Below are positions 16,323 to 24,855 of a stretch of DNA of 64,000 nucleotides, piece after piece (the stretch's first letter is position 1; every line of letters begins with the position of its first letter). The notes beneath the pieces are model-generated. The model was not told where the DNA came from. It saw only the letters and a list, made by a program, of their open reading frames with translations, and searched no databases. The position numbers and the translations under genes were made by a program. Source of the stretch: CAZKZZ01 sp964557375 (GTDB lineage: Bacteria; Spirochaetota; Spirochaetia; SPDA01; CAZJBZ01); contig CAZKZZ010000004.1 of assembly GCA_964557375.1 (NCBI GenBank), positions 5,288 through 69,287 on the forward strand, read 5' to 3'.

Positions 16323-18095
16323 ATGGAGAAACGAACCAAAATTATTTGCACGATCGGACCAGCCTGCTGGAGTGAGGAAACAATTCGGGGAATGGTTGAT
16401 AAGGGAATGAACGTTGCCCGGTTCAATTATTCCCACATGAAACAGGAAGACGCTCTAAGGACGATTAAAATTATAAAAGACTTACGAGAGGAGCGCTCCC
16501 AGCCCATTGCTCTGATGCTCGACACAAAGGGCCCTGAAGTTCGCCTGTATGGACATAATGAATCGGTCGAGCTCTCGGCAGGAGATGAAATTACCGTTGA
16601 AAGCTATACCGGAGATGATGTGGCTTCGGCCCGGCTGGAGGATAAGAACCATTTTTTTACAAACCTCCCTACATTGGGGAATTTGGCCCAGATCGGGACA
16701 CGGATACTGATTATGGACGGGCTGCTCGAAGGGAAAGTCGTACGGAAAGAAGATGATAAACTGTATATCCGCCTTATCAACAGCGCCGTGCTCAGACCGA
16801 AAGCCCATTTTGCCATTCCCAATACCGAATATCCTCTCGATTTCTTAGGAGAAAAGGACAAAGAGGATATTCTTTTTGCCTTAGAGCATGAGTTCGAGTA
16901 TATTGCACTCTCCTTCGTCGGTTCTGCAGCGGACCTTTTCAAGGTCCGCAACCTTATTATTGATAATAAACCGCAGAGCAGAACGAAACTGATTGCAAAA
17001 ATAGAAAATAAAAAAGCAACCGAGCACATCGATGAGATCATTTCCCATTCCGACGGAATTATGGTTGCCAGAGGGGACCTCGGTGTGGAGATGGACATGG
17101 CGGAAGTGCCTATAATGCAGAAATCGATTATTGAAAAGAGCTTTCTGCGCGGTAAACCGGTTATTACAGCGACACAGATGCTCGAATCCATGATCGAGAA
17201 ACCGATTCCGACCAGGGCGGAGGCATCCGACGTCGCGAATGCCTGTTTCGATCTCACTTCCGCGGTTATGCTTTCCGGAGAAACTGCAATCGGACGGTTC
17301 CCGGAACTGGTCGTACAGACCATGTCGAATATCGTTAAAACAGTGGAAATCAATCTCGATTATGACAAGATTCTCATTCGGACGTACGACCGGCGAAAAA
17401 ACGTACAGAAGGATCTTACCACAATCGTAAGCGCTAACGGTGTTTCCATAGCGGATGAAAGCCGGGCCAGGGCTATTGTTGCGGTTACAAAAACCGGATA
17501 TTCCGCCCGGATGCTCTCCAAGCTGCGGCCGAAACAGCCGATCTGGGCGTTCACCTATGATATTCATACCTACCATCAAATGGCGCTGAACTGGGGGATC
17601 CATCCATATATGATCCAGGAAGAGACTTCGTTTGAATCTCTGGTTTCCCTCATCAAAGAGGTGTGTTTGAAAAAGGGAATTGCAGACCAGGGAGAGCGGA
17701 TCGTTATTGTAGGGGGGCTGCCGTTAGGAAGACAGGGAACTACCAATATGGTCAGGGTAGAGACAGTCGGGAAACGCCCGATCAAGGGTAAGTGTCTCAA
17801 CGACCGCTCGGTTTCCGCCCCTGCTGTGTTTATTACCGGGCGGGAGGATTTTACGAATAAAGATATTTCAGGGAAAGTACTGTTTCTGCATGACTTTAAA
17901 AAAGAGTATGTCGGCCATTTTAAATTGGCTGCCGGGATTGTGATGGAATCCGACATGTATGAAAACGATCTTTCCCTCCTCGGTATTGCTTTTGATATCC
18001 CAATCATCATCAATGTATCGGGGGCTTTTGATCAAATCCTCGAGGGAAGTGTCGTCGAGATAAACGGAAAAAACAACGAGTTGATCGAAATCTAA
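16323..18095 (+). CDS. pyk: Pyruvate kinase with C-terminal extra domain
   Basis: Pyruvate kinase turns phosphoenolpyruvate and ADP into pyruvate and ATP. All core motifs are present: RTKIICTIGPA, MLDTKGPEVR, LIAKIENKKATEHIDEI with the catalytic Lys, MVARGDLGVE and ATQMLESMI. At 590 residues it is longer than the common 470. The last 105 or so residues form the extra C-terminal domain related to PEP-utilising mobile domains, as in the Geobacillus stearothermophilus enzyme. The mobile-domain phospho-histidine is replaced (AAGIVMESDMYENDLS), so the extension is structural or regulatory. Confidence 0.95.
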   Translation: MEKRTKIICTIGPACWSEETIRGMVDKGMNVARFNYSHMKQEDALRTIKIIKDLREERSQPIALMLDTKGPEVRLYGHNESVELSAGDEITVESYTGDDVASARLEDKNHFFTNLPTLGNLAQIGTRILIMDGLLEGKVVRKEDDKLYIRLINSAVLRPKAHFAIPNTEYPLDFLGEKDKEDILFALEHEFEYIALSFVGSAADLFKVRNLIIDNKPQSRTKLIAKIENKKATEHIDEIISHSDGIMVARGDLGVEMDMAEVPIMQKSIIEKSFLRGKPVITATQMLESMIEKPIPTRAEASDVANACFDLTSAVMLSGETAIGRFPELVVQTMSNIVKTVEINLDYDKILIRTYDRRKNVQKDLTTIVSANGVSIADESRARAIVAVTKTGYSARMLSKLRPKQPIWAFTYDIHTYHQMALNWGIHPYMIQEETSFESLVSLIKEVCLKKGIADQGERIVIVGGLPLGRQGTTNMVRVETVGKRPIKGKCLNDRSVSAPAVFITGREDFTNKDISGKVLFLHDFKKEYVGHFKLAAGIVMESDMYENDLSLLGIAFDIPIIINVSGAFDQILEGSVVEINGKNNELIEI

Positions 18096-18154
18096 GATTC
18101 TTTTATTTTTCTAACGCAAAGCAATTTTTGGTGGCGGGTATCGTTCTTATAAAG

Positions 18155-18160
18155 TATAAT
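18155..18160 (+). promoter_or_regulatory. Possible -10 element of gdhA
   Basis: A perfect TATAAT lies 45 bases before the gdhA ATG in the 110-base gap after pyk. No convincing -35 box is seen at 16-18 bases, so the call is weak. Confidence 0.3.
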
Positions 18161-18205
18161 TTTGCAGTTGTCGGTAAAGGTAAAAATTTTAGAGGAAGGT
18201 AGTGT

Positions 18206-19543
18206 ATGTCCTACATTGACGAAGTATTTGATTTAGTGAAAAAGAGAAATCCGGCTGAGTACGAGTTTCATCAGGCGGTCGAAGAGGTGCTGTATTCTCT
18301 CGAACCAGTAATCGAGCAGCATCCCGAGTACAGAGAAAGTAAAATCCTAGAACGGCTCGTTGAACCCGAACGGGTCATCATGTTCCGCGTGCCGTGGATG
18401 AACGACGATGGAGAGTTTCAGGTAAACCGCGGCTTTCGGATCGAGTACAACAGTGCGTTAGGCCCGTACAAAGGAGGACTGCGGTTTCATCCTACGGTAA
18501 ATCTCGGTATCCTCAAATTCCTCGCATTTGAGCAGATTTTCAAGAACTCCCTCACTACCCTGGCAATGGGAGGAGGGAAAGGAGGATCAGATTTTGATCC
18601 GAAAGGAAAATCGGATACGGAAGTAATGCGGTTCTGTCAATCTTTTATGACCGAACTCTCCCGCCATATCGGCCCGGATACCGATGTTCCGGCCGGGGAT
18701 ATCGGTGTGGGAGAAAGAGAAATCGGATATCTGTTCGGTCAATATAAACGGCTGAGAAATGAGTTTACCGGAGTGCTTACAGGAAAAGGATTGAACTGGG
18801 GCGGTTCCCTCATCCGCCCGGAAGCAACAGGATTCGGATCAGTCTATTTTGCGGAAGAGATGCTTAAAACGAAGAGCGATTCGATCGAAGGAAAGACCTG
18901 TACCGTCTCCGGTTCGGGAAACGTAGCTCAATTTACTGTGCGTAAATTGATAGAGCTCGGGGCTAAACCGGTCACTCTCTCCGATTCGAGCGGTTTTATT
19001 TATGATCCGGACGGCATCAATGAAGAGAAGCTGCAGTACGTTATGACCTTAAAGAATATCAGGAGGGGCAGGATCAAAGAGTACGCTGATGAATATAAGG
19101 TGGAGTACCACGAAGGAGAGCGGCCCTGGGCCGTTCCCTGCGAGGCCGCATTCCCTTCGGCTACTCAGAACGAAATCGACAATAAAGACGCGGAAACGCT
19201 GGTCAAAAACGGGTGTAAAATGGTCTCGGAGGGGGCGAACATGCCCACAACACCGGAAGGGGTTGATGTTTTTCTCGATGCCAAGATTCTCTACGGGCCG
19301 GGAAAAGCTGCAAATGCCGGCGGAGTCGCCACATCCGGGTTGGAGATGTCTCAAAATGCAATGCGGCTGGCGTGGAATGCGGATGAGGTGGATAAAAAAC
19401 TGCACGGTATCATGATTGCAATCCACCGGGAAACTTCAGAGGCTGCACAAGAGTACGGCCATGAGGGCAATTATGTCATGGGTGCTAATATTGCCGGTTT
19501 CACCAAGGTTGCCGATGCTATGATGGACCAGGGGCTGGTATAA
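18206..19543 (+). CDS. gdhA: Glutamate dehydrogenase (hexameric)
   Basis: GDH interconverts glutamate and 2-oxoglutarate plus ammonium with NAD(P). The 445-residue product has the GPYKGGLRFHPTVN substrate lysine, the GGGKGGSDFDPKGKSD catalytic block, the PAGDIGVGEREIGYL loop and the Rossmann signature VSGSGNVAQFTVRKL. Its length is normal for the approximately 450-residue bacterial type. GGAAGG precedes the ATG. Cofactor preference cannot be settled by eye. It stands next to pyk and may have its own promoter. Confidence 0.96.
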   Translation: MSYIDEVFDLVKKRNPAEYEFHQAVEEVLYSLEPVIEQHPEYRESKILERLVEPERVIMFRVPWMNDDGEFQVNRGFRIEYNSALGPYKGGLRFHPTVNLGILKFLAFEQIFKNSLTTLAMGGGKGGSDFDPKGKSDTEVMRFCQSFMTELSRHIGPDTDVPAGDIGVGEREIGYLFGQYKRLRNEFTGVLTGKGLNWGGSLIRPEATGFGSVYFAEEMLKTKSDSIEGKTCTVSGSGNVAQFTVRKLIELGAKPVTLSDSSGFIYDPDGINEEKLQYVMTLKNIRRGRIKEYADEYKVEYHEGERPWAVPCEAAFPSATQNEIDNKDAETLVKNGCKMVSEGANMPTTPEGVDVFLDAKILYGPGKAANAGGVATSGLEMSQNAMRLAWNADEVDKKLHGIMIAIHRETSEAAQEYGHEGNYVMGANIAGFTKVADAMMDQGLV

Positions 19544-19561
19544 AGGAAAACGTCCGTCGAT

Positions 19562-19590
19562 CCCGTCGCACGGGCTTTCTATCCCTTTTT
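19562..19590 (+). terminator. Weak candidate terminator of gdhA
   Basis: CCCGT-CGC-ACGGG is a five-base stem followed by a T-rich stretch ending in TTTTT. It overlaps the 3' end of the convergent gene. Too short a stem for confidence. Confidence 0.3.
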
Positions 19591-22185
19591 ATAGACGATT
19601 ACCGTCTGTTCCAGTGAGTTCGCGTAGAGGTACATTCTGCTTTGCAATGTCTCCTCTACCGATTCCTGGGTAATCACTTTCAGGGTGTCTTCCCACTCAC
19701 GTGCTTCCGGTAGCAGCGAGGTCAAAGAGTTCGGCATACTCATGAAAAAATCCTCGTTGAACCGGTTTTCTTTTCTTCCGACAAAATAGGCAATGTAGAG
19801 CATATTCATCTCTACCATCTCGTTGAAGAAATGGGTCCCCAAGGAAAGGTCCGGGATAAGGCCTTCATGCATGGAGTCTATTTCACACAGAACCGAAGCG
19901 GTGTTGATTTCGGAGAAAGAGACCGGAATACCCAGCGAAGGGGTGCTCGTTCCCCATCTTCCCGGGCCGATCAGCATTATCTTCCGGCCGTTGTCCCGCT
20001 CCGCATGGGTCAATGTACCGATCAATTTCGCCACTGCATACCGTTTGCTCTCGGACAATTTACCGTATTTCGAGGGGACGACGTAGAGAAGGCGGTGGAT
20101 GGGCATTTTCCTGCTGTTTCCGATGACCGCCCCGGCCGCCTTGAAAATAATTTCTTCCTGTTCGACTTCGGGTAGCGGTACAACCATTTGGGGAGGTTCT
20201 TGCATCTGAAAGGGGCGGCACTGGAGCAGGTTGATTTTATAGGTCCCGTCTTCGAGCCAGTTCGTGGTGAACTCCACATCGACGTGAGACTCGTACGCCT
20301 CCCGAAGTGTTTGGAGCATCTCCTTCATGTTTTCTACAAAGGGGGTCTCCTTCAGCACTTTATCGAAGGTGAGGACGAGGGAATTAACCTTTTTCATTCC
20401 CTGCCGGCGATACTGTCTCTCGAGCATTCTGTCCCGGGTGGCAAAAAGGTCTATCGGTATGCCTCCGCTGTCCTCCATGAGATCGGCAAAGTGTACGTTA
20501 ATGAACTTGTTCGATTCGAGGTTGAGTGTGTCGACCCGCCGCTGGGCGTACCGCTTTACCTCGTCGAAATCAGCTTCGGGCCGTTTCTCCGGTCTGTTCA
20601 GAGCAACGACGCGGGTGTAATCATCATCCGATCTGTCGACCGCGCGGGTACCGAGACCGAACACAAGTCTCACCATGCCCGCTTCCGGTTCGATCTCCTT
20701 GCTCCAAACGTAGGGGTTGAACGAAAAGGCAACTCCGGCAAGATGAGGGAAGAAATAGGGGCCGTGTGGAATCCCCGAGACACGCTGCACGAGCAGGGCC
20801 ATCTGCTCATCTTTGTCGAGTACACCTCTCGTTTTCCGATAGGTGAGCGCCTCGTCGCTCATAGAGCTCGCGTAGATAAAACGGACCGCTGAAATGAAGT
20901 ATTTCAGCCGCTCTTCCTTTGTTCCCTGATTGGCGCAAAACACACTTTCGTATTTTCCGGCAAAAGCATTTCCGAAATTGTCCTCGAGCAAACTGCTCGA
21001 ACGGACTATTATGGGAGACTGCCCAAAGTAGTCGAGCATATCGGACAATCTGGTAACGATATAATCGGGAAACTCTCCCTGGAGGATACGGTTCCTTACA
21101 TCCTCATTCCCCTCGAGGAACGTGTCCGGGTCTTTCTGCCGCTGTCTTGCCCACCAGCAGTTGTTTTCTACGAGAAAGGTGTAAAAAACGTCTGATCCGA
21201 TAAAAAAACTGTCGTGTTCTTCTAAGAAATCCATCCACCGTCTGCTCTGTTTTTTGAGAATAGACCTGGCTAACAGCATTCCTAATGACTTGCCGCCGAT
21301 CATACCGGTCCCGATCATCCGTTTCCAAATCTGGATAACATCTGCAATGGTGAAATACCGGGCGGCAAGTTTGAACATCCGCTCATCTCTCGAAATTACC
21401 AGATGGAGTATCTGATGGAGGACAGCGTCCCGCTTCTCTTTCGTGCACTGTTTCCGTTCTACCGCGTCGAGTACCGCTTCAGCATTGATAAATACCTTGT
21501 CCCAAACCCCGATCATCCGATAACTTGCGGAAGGTAGTCCGGGAAAGGGAGATGAACCGATTACCTGGGATATCCGGGGGCTCTCTTTGACCGGCAGAAG
21601 TGTATCATCCTCCCATTTGTAGAGAATGTACTGCCTGTGCGTAGGGGAGCGGGTCATTTTGGCCGTTTTTATATACAGTGTTCCGCGATACCGGTAGCTG
21701 TCGAGGAGCAGCTGGGTGGTAGCATGGATATTATCGGTAGCATGGTAAGAGTGGAAGTACCGTTTCAACGAGAAATAGGCGATTGTCTCGAGTTCTTGGA
21801 GGTACGAGCAGGTGAGTTTGAAAAAATTGCCGATCATTCGGTCTGAATAGCAGTTTTCGGAGAGGTCGGAGAGCGAATCAAAAATGCACAGAGATCCTTT
21901 CCCGAGCTCCTTTATCTCTTTGTGTATTTCGGTAATGAAATGTTCAAAACCAGCTTCAGGATGGGTCCTGTGTATTTTCACCCCCGGCTGCTTCGCAATG
22001 ATTGATTTATGGGACGCGAACCGGAAATAGACCAGACTTCTGCCCTCTGCAAGCCCGCCCCGGCAGAACCGTTGCGCGAAGGGAATATAATCTTCTATAC
22101 TGTCTACACGGAATACGACATTGTCTCCGGGCACAAGATTTTGAATCAATTCATCAAGGCCCGATATTCCGGTACTTCCCTGCAT
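19579..22185 (-). CDS. PEP/pyruvate-binding domain protein with degenerate KaiC-like N-terminus
   Basis: The 868-residue product holds a PPDK_N/PEP-synthase type ATP-grasp domain. The glycine-rich GMIGGKSLGMLLARSIL lies near residue 295, and IIVRSSSLLEDNFGNAFAGKYESVF near residues 392-416 corresponds to VRSSATAEDxxxxSFAGQ of PEP synthase. The swivelling phospho-His domain and the PEP TIM barrel are both absent. The first 190 or so residues begin GISGLDELIQNLVPGDNVVFRV, like a KaiC/RadA fold whose P-loop has been lost. It may be a regulatory or ATP-dependent phosphotransfer protein; the substrate is unknown. AGGAGA precedes the ATG. Confidence 0.75.
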   Translation of the reverse strand: MQGSTGISGLDELIQNLVPGDNVVFRVDSIEDYIPFAQRFCRGGLAEGRSLVYFRFASHKSIIAKQPGVKIHRTHPEAGFEHFITEIHKEIKELGKGSLCIFDSLSDLSENCYSDRMIGNFFKLTCSYLQELETIAYFSLKRYFHSYHATDNIHATTQLLLDSYRYRGTLYIKTAKMTRSPTHRQYILYKWEDDTLLPVKESPRISQVIGSSPFPGLPSASYRMIGVWDKVFINAEAVLDAVERKQCTKEKRDAVLHQILHLVISRDERMFKLAARYFTIADVIQIWKRMIGTGMIGGKSLGMLLARSILKKQSRRWMDFLEEHDSFFIGSDVFYTFLVENNCWWARQRQKDPDTFLEGNEDVRNRILQGEFPDYIVTRLSDMLDYFGQSPIIVRSSSLLEDNFGNAFAGKYESVFCANQGTKEERLKYFISAVRFIYASSMSDEALTYRKTRGVLDKDEQMALLVQRVSGIPHGPYFFPHLAGVAFSFNPYVWSKEIEPEAGMVRLVFGLGTRAVDRSDDDYTRVVALNRPEKRPEADFDEVKRYAQRRVDTLNLESNKFINVHFADLMEDSGGIPIDLFATRDRMLERQYRRQGMKKVNSLVLTFDKVLKETPFVENMKEMLQTLREAYESHVDVEFTTNWLEDGTYKINLLQCRPFQMQEPPQMVVPLPEVEQEEIIFKAAGAVIGNSRKMPIHRLLYVVPSKYGKLSESKRYAVAKLIGTLTHAERDNGRKIMLIGPGRWGTSTPSLGIPVSFSEINTASVLCEIDSMHEGLIPDLSLGTHFFNEMVEMNMLYIAYFVGRKENRFNEDFFMSMPNSLTSLLPEAREWEDTLKVITQESVEETLQSRMYLYANSLEQTVIVYKKG

Positions 22186-22266
22186 ATGATCTCCTGTAAA
22201 TGGGCATGATATTACCTCGAATTATAACCGAAATTGTCGATATATTATAGGAGGTTGCATAAAGAG

Positions 22267-23604
22267 ATGACTGATTATAAAATTGGTCTGACGTTACACA
22301 TGAACGAGCATACGGTTTTCCCGAGATTATTACCGGTTACTCTCTTTATTTTATTGCTGACACCTGTAGTTCTTTCCGCGCAAACCGGTAAAGTTTTTAT
22401 CACTACCGAACCGATCAAGGCATTTTGTTTTTTTGAAAACAAACTCTTAGATGAAAAAACTCCCCTTATACTGGATTCGCTTGCACCGGGGAAATACTCA
22501 CTTACACTCCGGAAAGAAGGATACCGTCCATCCCGCGTATCGGTGACGATAAATTCGGGAGAAGTCGAGATCGTCGATATTCCCTTAGAGCCGGAAGTAT
22601 TTCTATCCAGTTTTCCGGAAAATGAAAAAGTTGTATTCAATCAAACTGAAATCTTTAAGGAGGGGTCCCTCTTTAAACTGCCGGACGGCACCTACTCTAT
22701 CCGGCAGGAGAATGACACTATCCGTTTTGATCCTGTTTACCCCAAACAGGGGGCCCTCAATGCGCTTCATCTCTCCATACCGGTAATGACGGCTGTTTCC
22801 GCGCTGCTTACCATAAATGATTTCACTGTTGATCCGGGCTCTTTGACCTTTTTCTCTCCTGTAACGATATCCTCGTATATTATAACAGCTTCGTTGATCG
22901 GGTTTGATCTTGCGTTGAGTGCGGAAAAGAAAAAATTTCTGAACACATTTCCGATTACACCGGTGGAACTCGAGCACACGGCCCACATTGCTCGCGACAA
23001 TTATGAACAGGCCGAAACATTGTTGACTCAGGATGAGTTGACCGAGGCGCTTCAACTCTATATGAAGGTAATTGAAAACCATAAAGACTCGCTCTATTAT
23101 CCCCGGTCTTTGTATAAAGTCGCGCGGATTCATAACATTCTAGGGAACAATACCCTTGCCAAATCTGAATTGAAGCTGTTGAAAAACAAGTTCCCCTTAC
23201 CGGAGCTCTATGATAAAACGTGCAAGAACTTAGCAGATATCTATTTTAGTGAACGGGAATTCGAAGAAAGCATCGATCAGCTCGATGATATGGTCTTTCT
23301 CGATCCGTTTTATGATCGGGAAACGATTATGCTCTACAAAGGGGAGATCCTCGAACAGTGGTATCTCGAAAATCCTAACAAGGGGGATGAACTCATTGCC
23401 GCGTTCCGCGGGCTTCTCGATGAATATCCATCATCACCAAACAAAAACCTCTATAAAGCACGGTTGGCTTTTTATCTCATGCTCGAAGGCAGGGAAGATG
23501 AAGCCCGGAGACAGTTTGAAAACATAGAAGACCCTGATGAGGAGGTACAAGCGGAGATCGAGTATCTGTTGGATATACTCGAAGAACGGGGATTACTGGA
23601 ATGA
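22267..23604 (+). CDS. Exported PEGA and TPR domain protein
   Basis: The roughly 445-residue product has a signal peptide (LLPVTLFILLLTPVVLSAQ). A PEGA-type beta domain follows, with GKVFITTEPIKAFCFFENKLLDEKTPLILDSLAPGKYSLTLRKEGY. Next come two or so hydrophobic helices and TPR-like helix pairs from about residue 240 on (AETLLTQDELTEALQLYMKVIENHKDS, ELYDKTCKNLADIYFSEREFEESIDQL). Such proteins sit in the periplasm and hold other proteins. The ATG at 22267 follows AGGAGG; an upstream ATG at 22234 is in frame but lies before that site. The stop overlaps the next ATG by four bases, so the pair is an operon. Confidence 0.7.
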   Translation: MTDYKIGLTLHMNEHTVFPRLLPVTLFILLLTPVVLSAQTGKVFITTEPIKAFCFFENKLLDEKTPLILDSLAPGKYSLTLRKEGYRPSRVSVTINSGEVEIVDIPLEPEVFLSSFPENEKVVFNQTEIFKEGSLFKLPDGTYSIRQENDTIRFDPVYPKQGALNALHLSIPVMTAVSALLTINDFTVDPGSLTFFSPVTISSYIITASLIGFDLALSAEKKKFLNTFPITPVELEHTAHIARDNYEQAETLLTQDELTEALQLYMKVIENHKDSLYYPRSLYKVARIHNILGNNTLAKSELKLLKNKFPLPELYDKTCKNLADIYFSEREFEESIDQLDDMVFLDPFYDRETIMLYKGEILEQWYLENPNKGDELIAAFRGLLDEYPSSPNKNLYKARLAFYLMLEGREDEARRQFENIEDPDEEVQAEIEYLLDILEERGLLE

Positions 23605-24830
23605 TGAAGATGCAGCGGTTTCTCATAGCAATAATGTTGTTGCTCGTTATCTCGATAGGCATGGTAAGCGGAGAAGAAGATGTTCCAATTTTTTCTTCCC
23701 GTGATTTTTCCACGTTAAATCCGGTCGGTCTTTCTGTGACCCTTGGTACGAGTGCGGTATCATTAGGATTATTCAATCTGTTTGCCTATCTGGGAAATCT
23801 CAACTACGCCGCGTATACTGAGACCACTTCCGCGCGTGATGCGGCACTGCTTCAGCACAGCTGGATGCTCTACGATACCCTCGCCTATGTTTTTCTGGGA
23901 ACAACTGTTTTCAGTTTGGCCGCAACATTTCCTCTCATCCTCTCTCCTTCTTCCATATCTGCCGATTACGATAAGGACGGTCAGGAGGAGCTCGACCAAA
24001 AAGAGATACAGCGGAGATCTAAACGGCTGGAGAGGCTTACAAAACGGCTTGATGGATCGTATGAACGGGAGCAGGCTTTGGAAACCGGCTCTCTGATAGC
24101 ACTCGGGTCGGGTATTACCTTGCTTACAGTTACGGGGCTGGGAGTAGCTTTCGCCGAGTCAGCTTACAGTCAGTATGAAGGGGCCAATTATTCCGCTGAT
24201 GCAGAATCACTGCGTACTGAAGTGGATGTCTTGCAGTACACATCTATCGGTGCCGGCATGGCGAGTGCGGCTGCCTTGTCTACGGCTGCCGTATTCTCAC
24301 TTATGAAACCGAACACCCCGAACATCCGGAAAAACATTGAGCGTGTTCATACCGCTTTTCAACTCGATCCGGAAGCGGAAGTCGACAGTTCATTGTACAG
24401 CGGACCTTCGTATGAGCAGTTCTGCCGTGAACAGGTCGCCGAACTGTCCTACCGCGGGACTATCCTGCAGAGTAAACTGCGGAAAGCCCAGGTTTCGAAG
24501 TCCGGTTACCGCACCGGTTTTTGGGTCGGATTGGGGGTCGGGGCGGCCTCTTTGGTCTCCACGGGTATTTCGCTCTACTTCACTAATCTCGCTTTTGATG
24601 AATACAATCAGGCGGAATATACCGAGGAAGCGGAGGAGCTCAAGAACACCTACGAATTGGCAAAAACGATATCATATATTTCAGGCACTGCGGCAAGTGT
24701 TAGTTTGAGTACAGCTGCTTTTTCGAAGATTTTTGAACCGTCCCCGGTGAGGATAAAACGTGAATTGAAAGAAGTAGAACAGCAGCTCAAACTCTACCAG
24801 TGGCGGTTACAGCAATACATCGAGCAGTAA
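23601..24830 (+). CDS. Membrane protein of unknown function with triplicated helical unit
   Basis: No family is recognised. The 409-residue product has an N-terminal signal or anchor and three similar units, at about residues 33-118, 155-245 and 295-385. Each unit is a hydrophobic helix, a YxxYxxAxYTxxAxxL-like segment, a second helix ending GxxxxSLSTAAxFS or similar, and a proline. Units two and three are the closest (SAYSQYEGANYSADAESL against LAFDEYNQAEYTEEAEEL). The protein probably lies in the inner membrane. It is coupled to the PEGA/TPR gene by an ATGA overlap. Confidence 0.6.
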   Translation: MMKMQRFLIAIMLLLVISIGMVSGEEDVPIFSSRDFSTLNPVGLSVTLGTSAVSLGLFNLFAYLGNLNYAAYTETTSARDAALLQHSWMLYDTLAYVFLGTTVFSLAATFPLILSPSSISADYDKDGQEELDQKEIQRRSKRLERLTKRLDGSYEREQALETGSLIALGSGITLLTVTGLGVAFAESAYSQYEGANYSADAESLRTEVDVLQYTSIGAGMASAAALSTAAVFSLMKPNTPNIRKNIERVHTAFQLDPEAEVDSSLYSGPSYEQFCREQVAELSYRGTILQSKLRKAQVSKSGYRTGFWVGLGVGAASLVSTGISLYFTNLAFDEYNQAEYTEEAEELKNTYELAKTISYISGTAASVSLSTAAFSKIFEPSPVRIKRELKEVEQQLKLYQWRLQQYIEQ

Positions 24831-24855
24831 ATCGCGGCAGTACCTGGGTGGGTTT

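Noticed and set aside
20188..20892. A 234-codon open frame on the plus strand
   Set aside because: It is fully antisense to the PEP-binding protein and has no recognisable domain, so it is a shadow.
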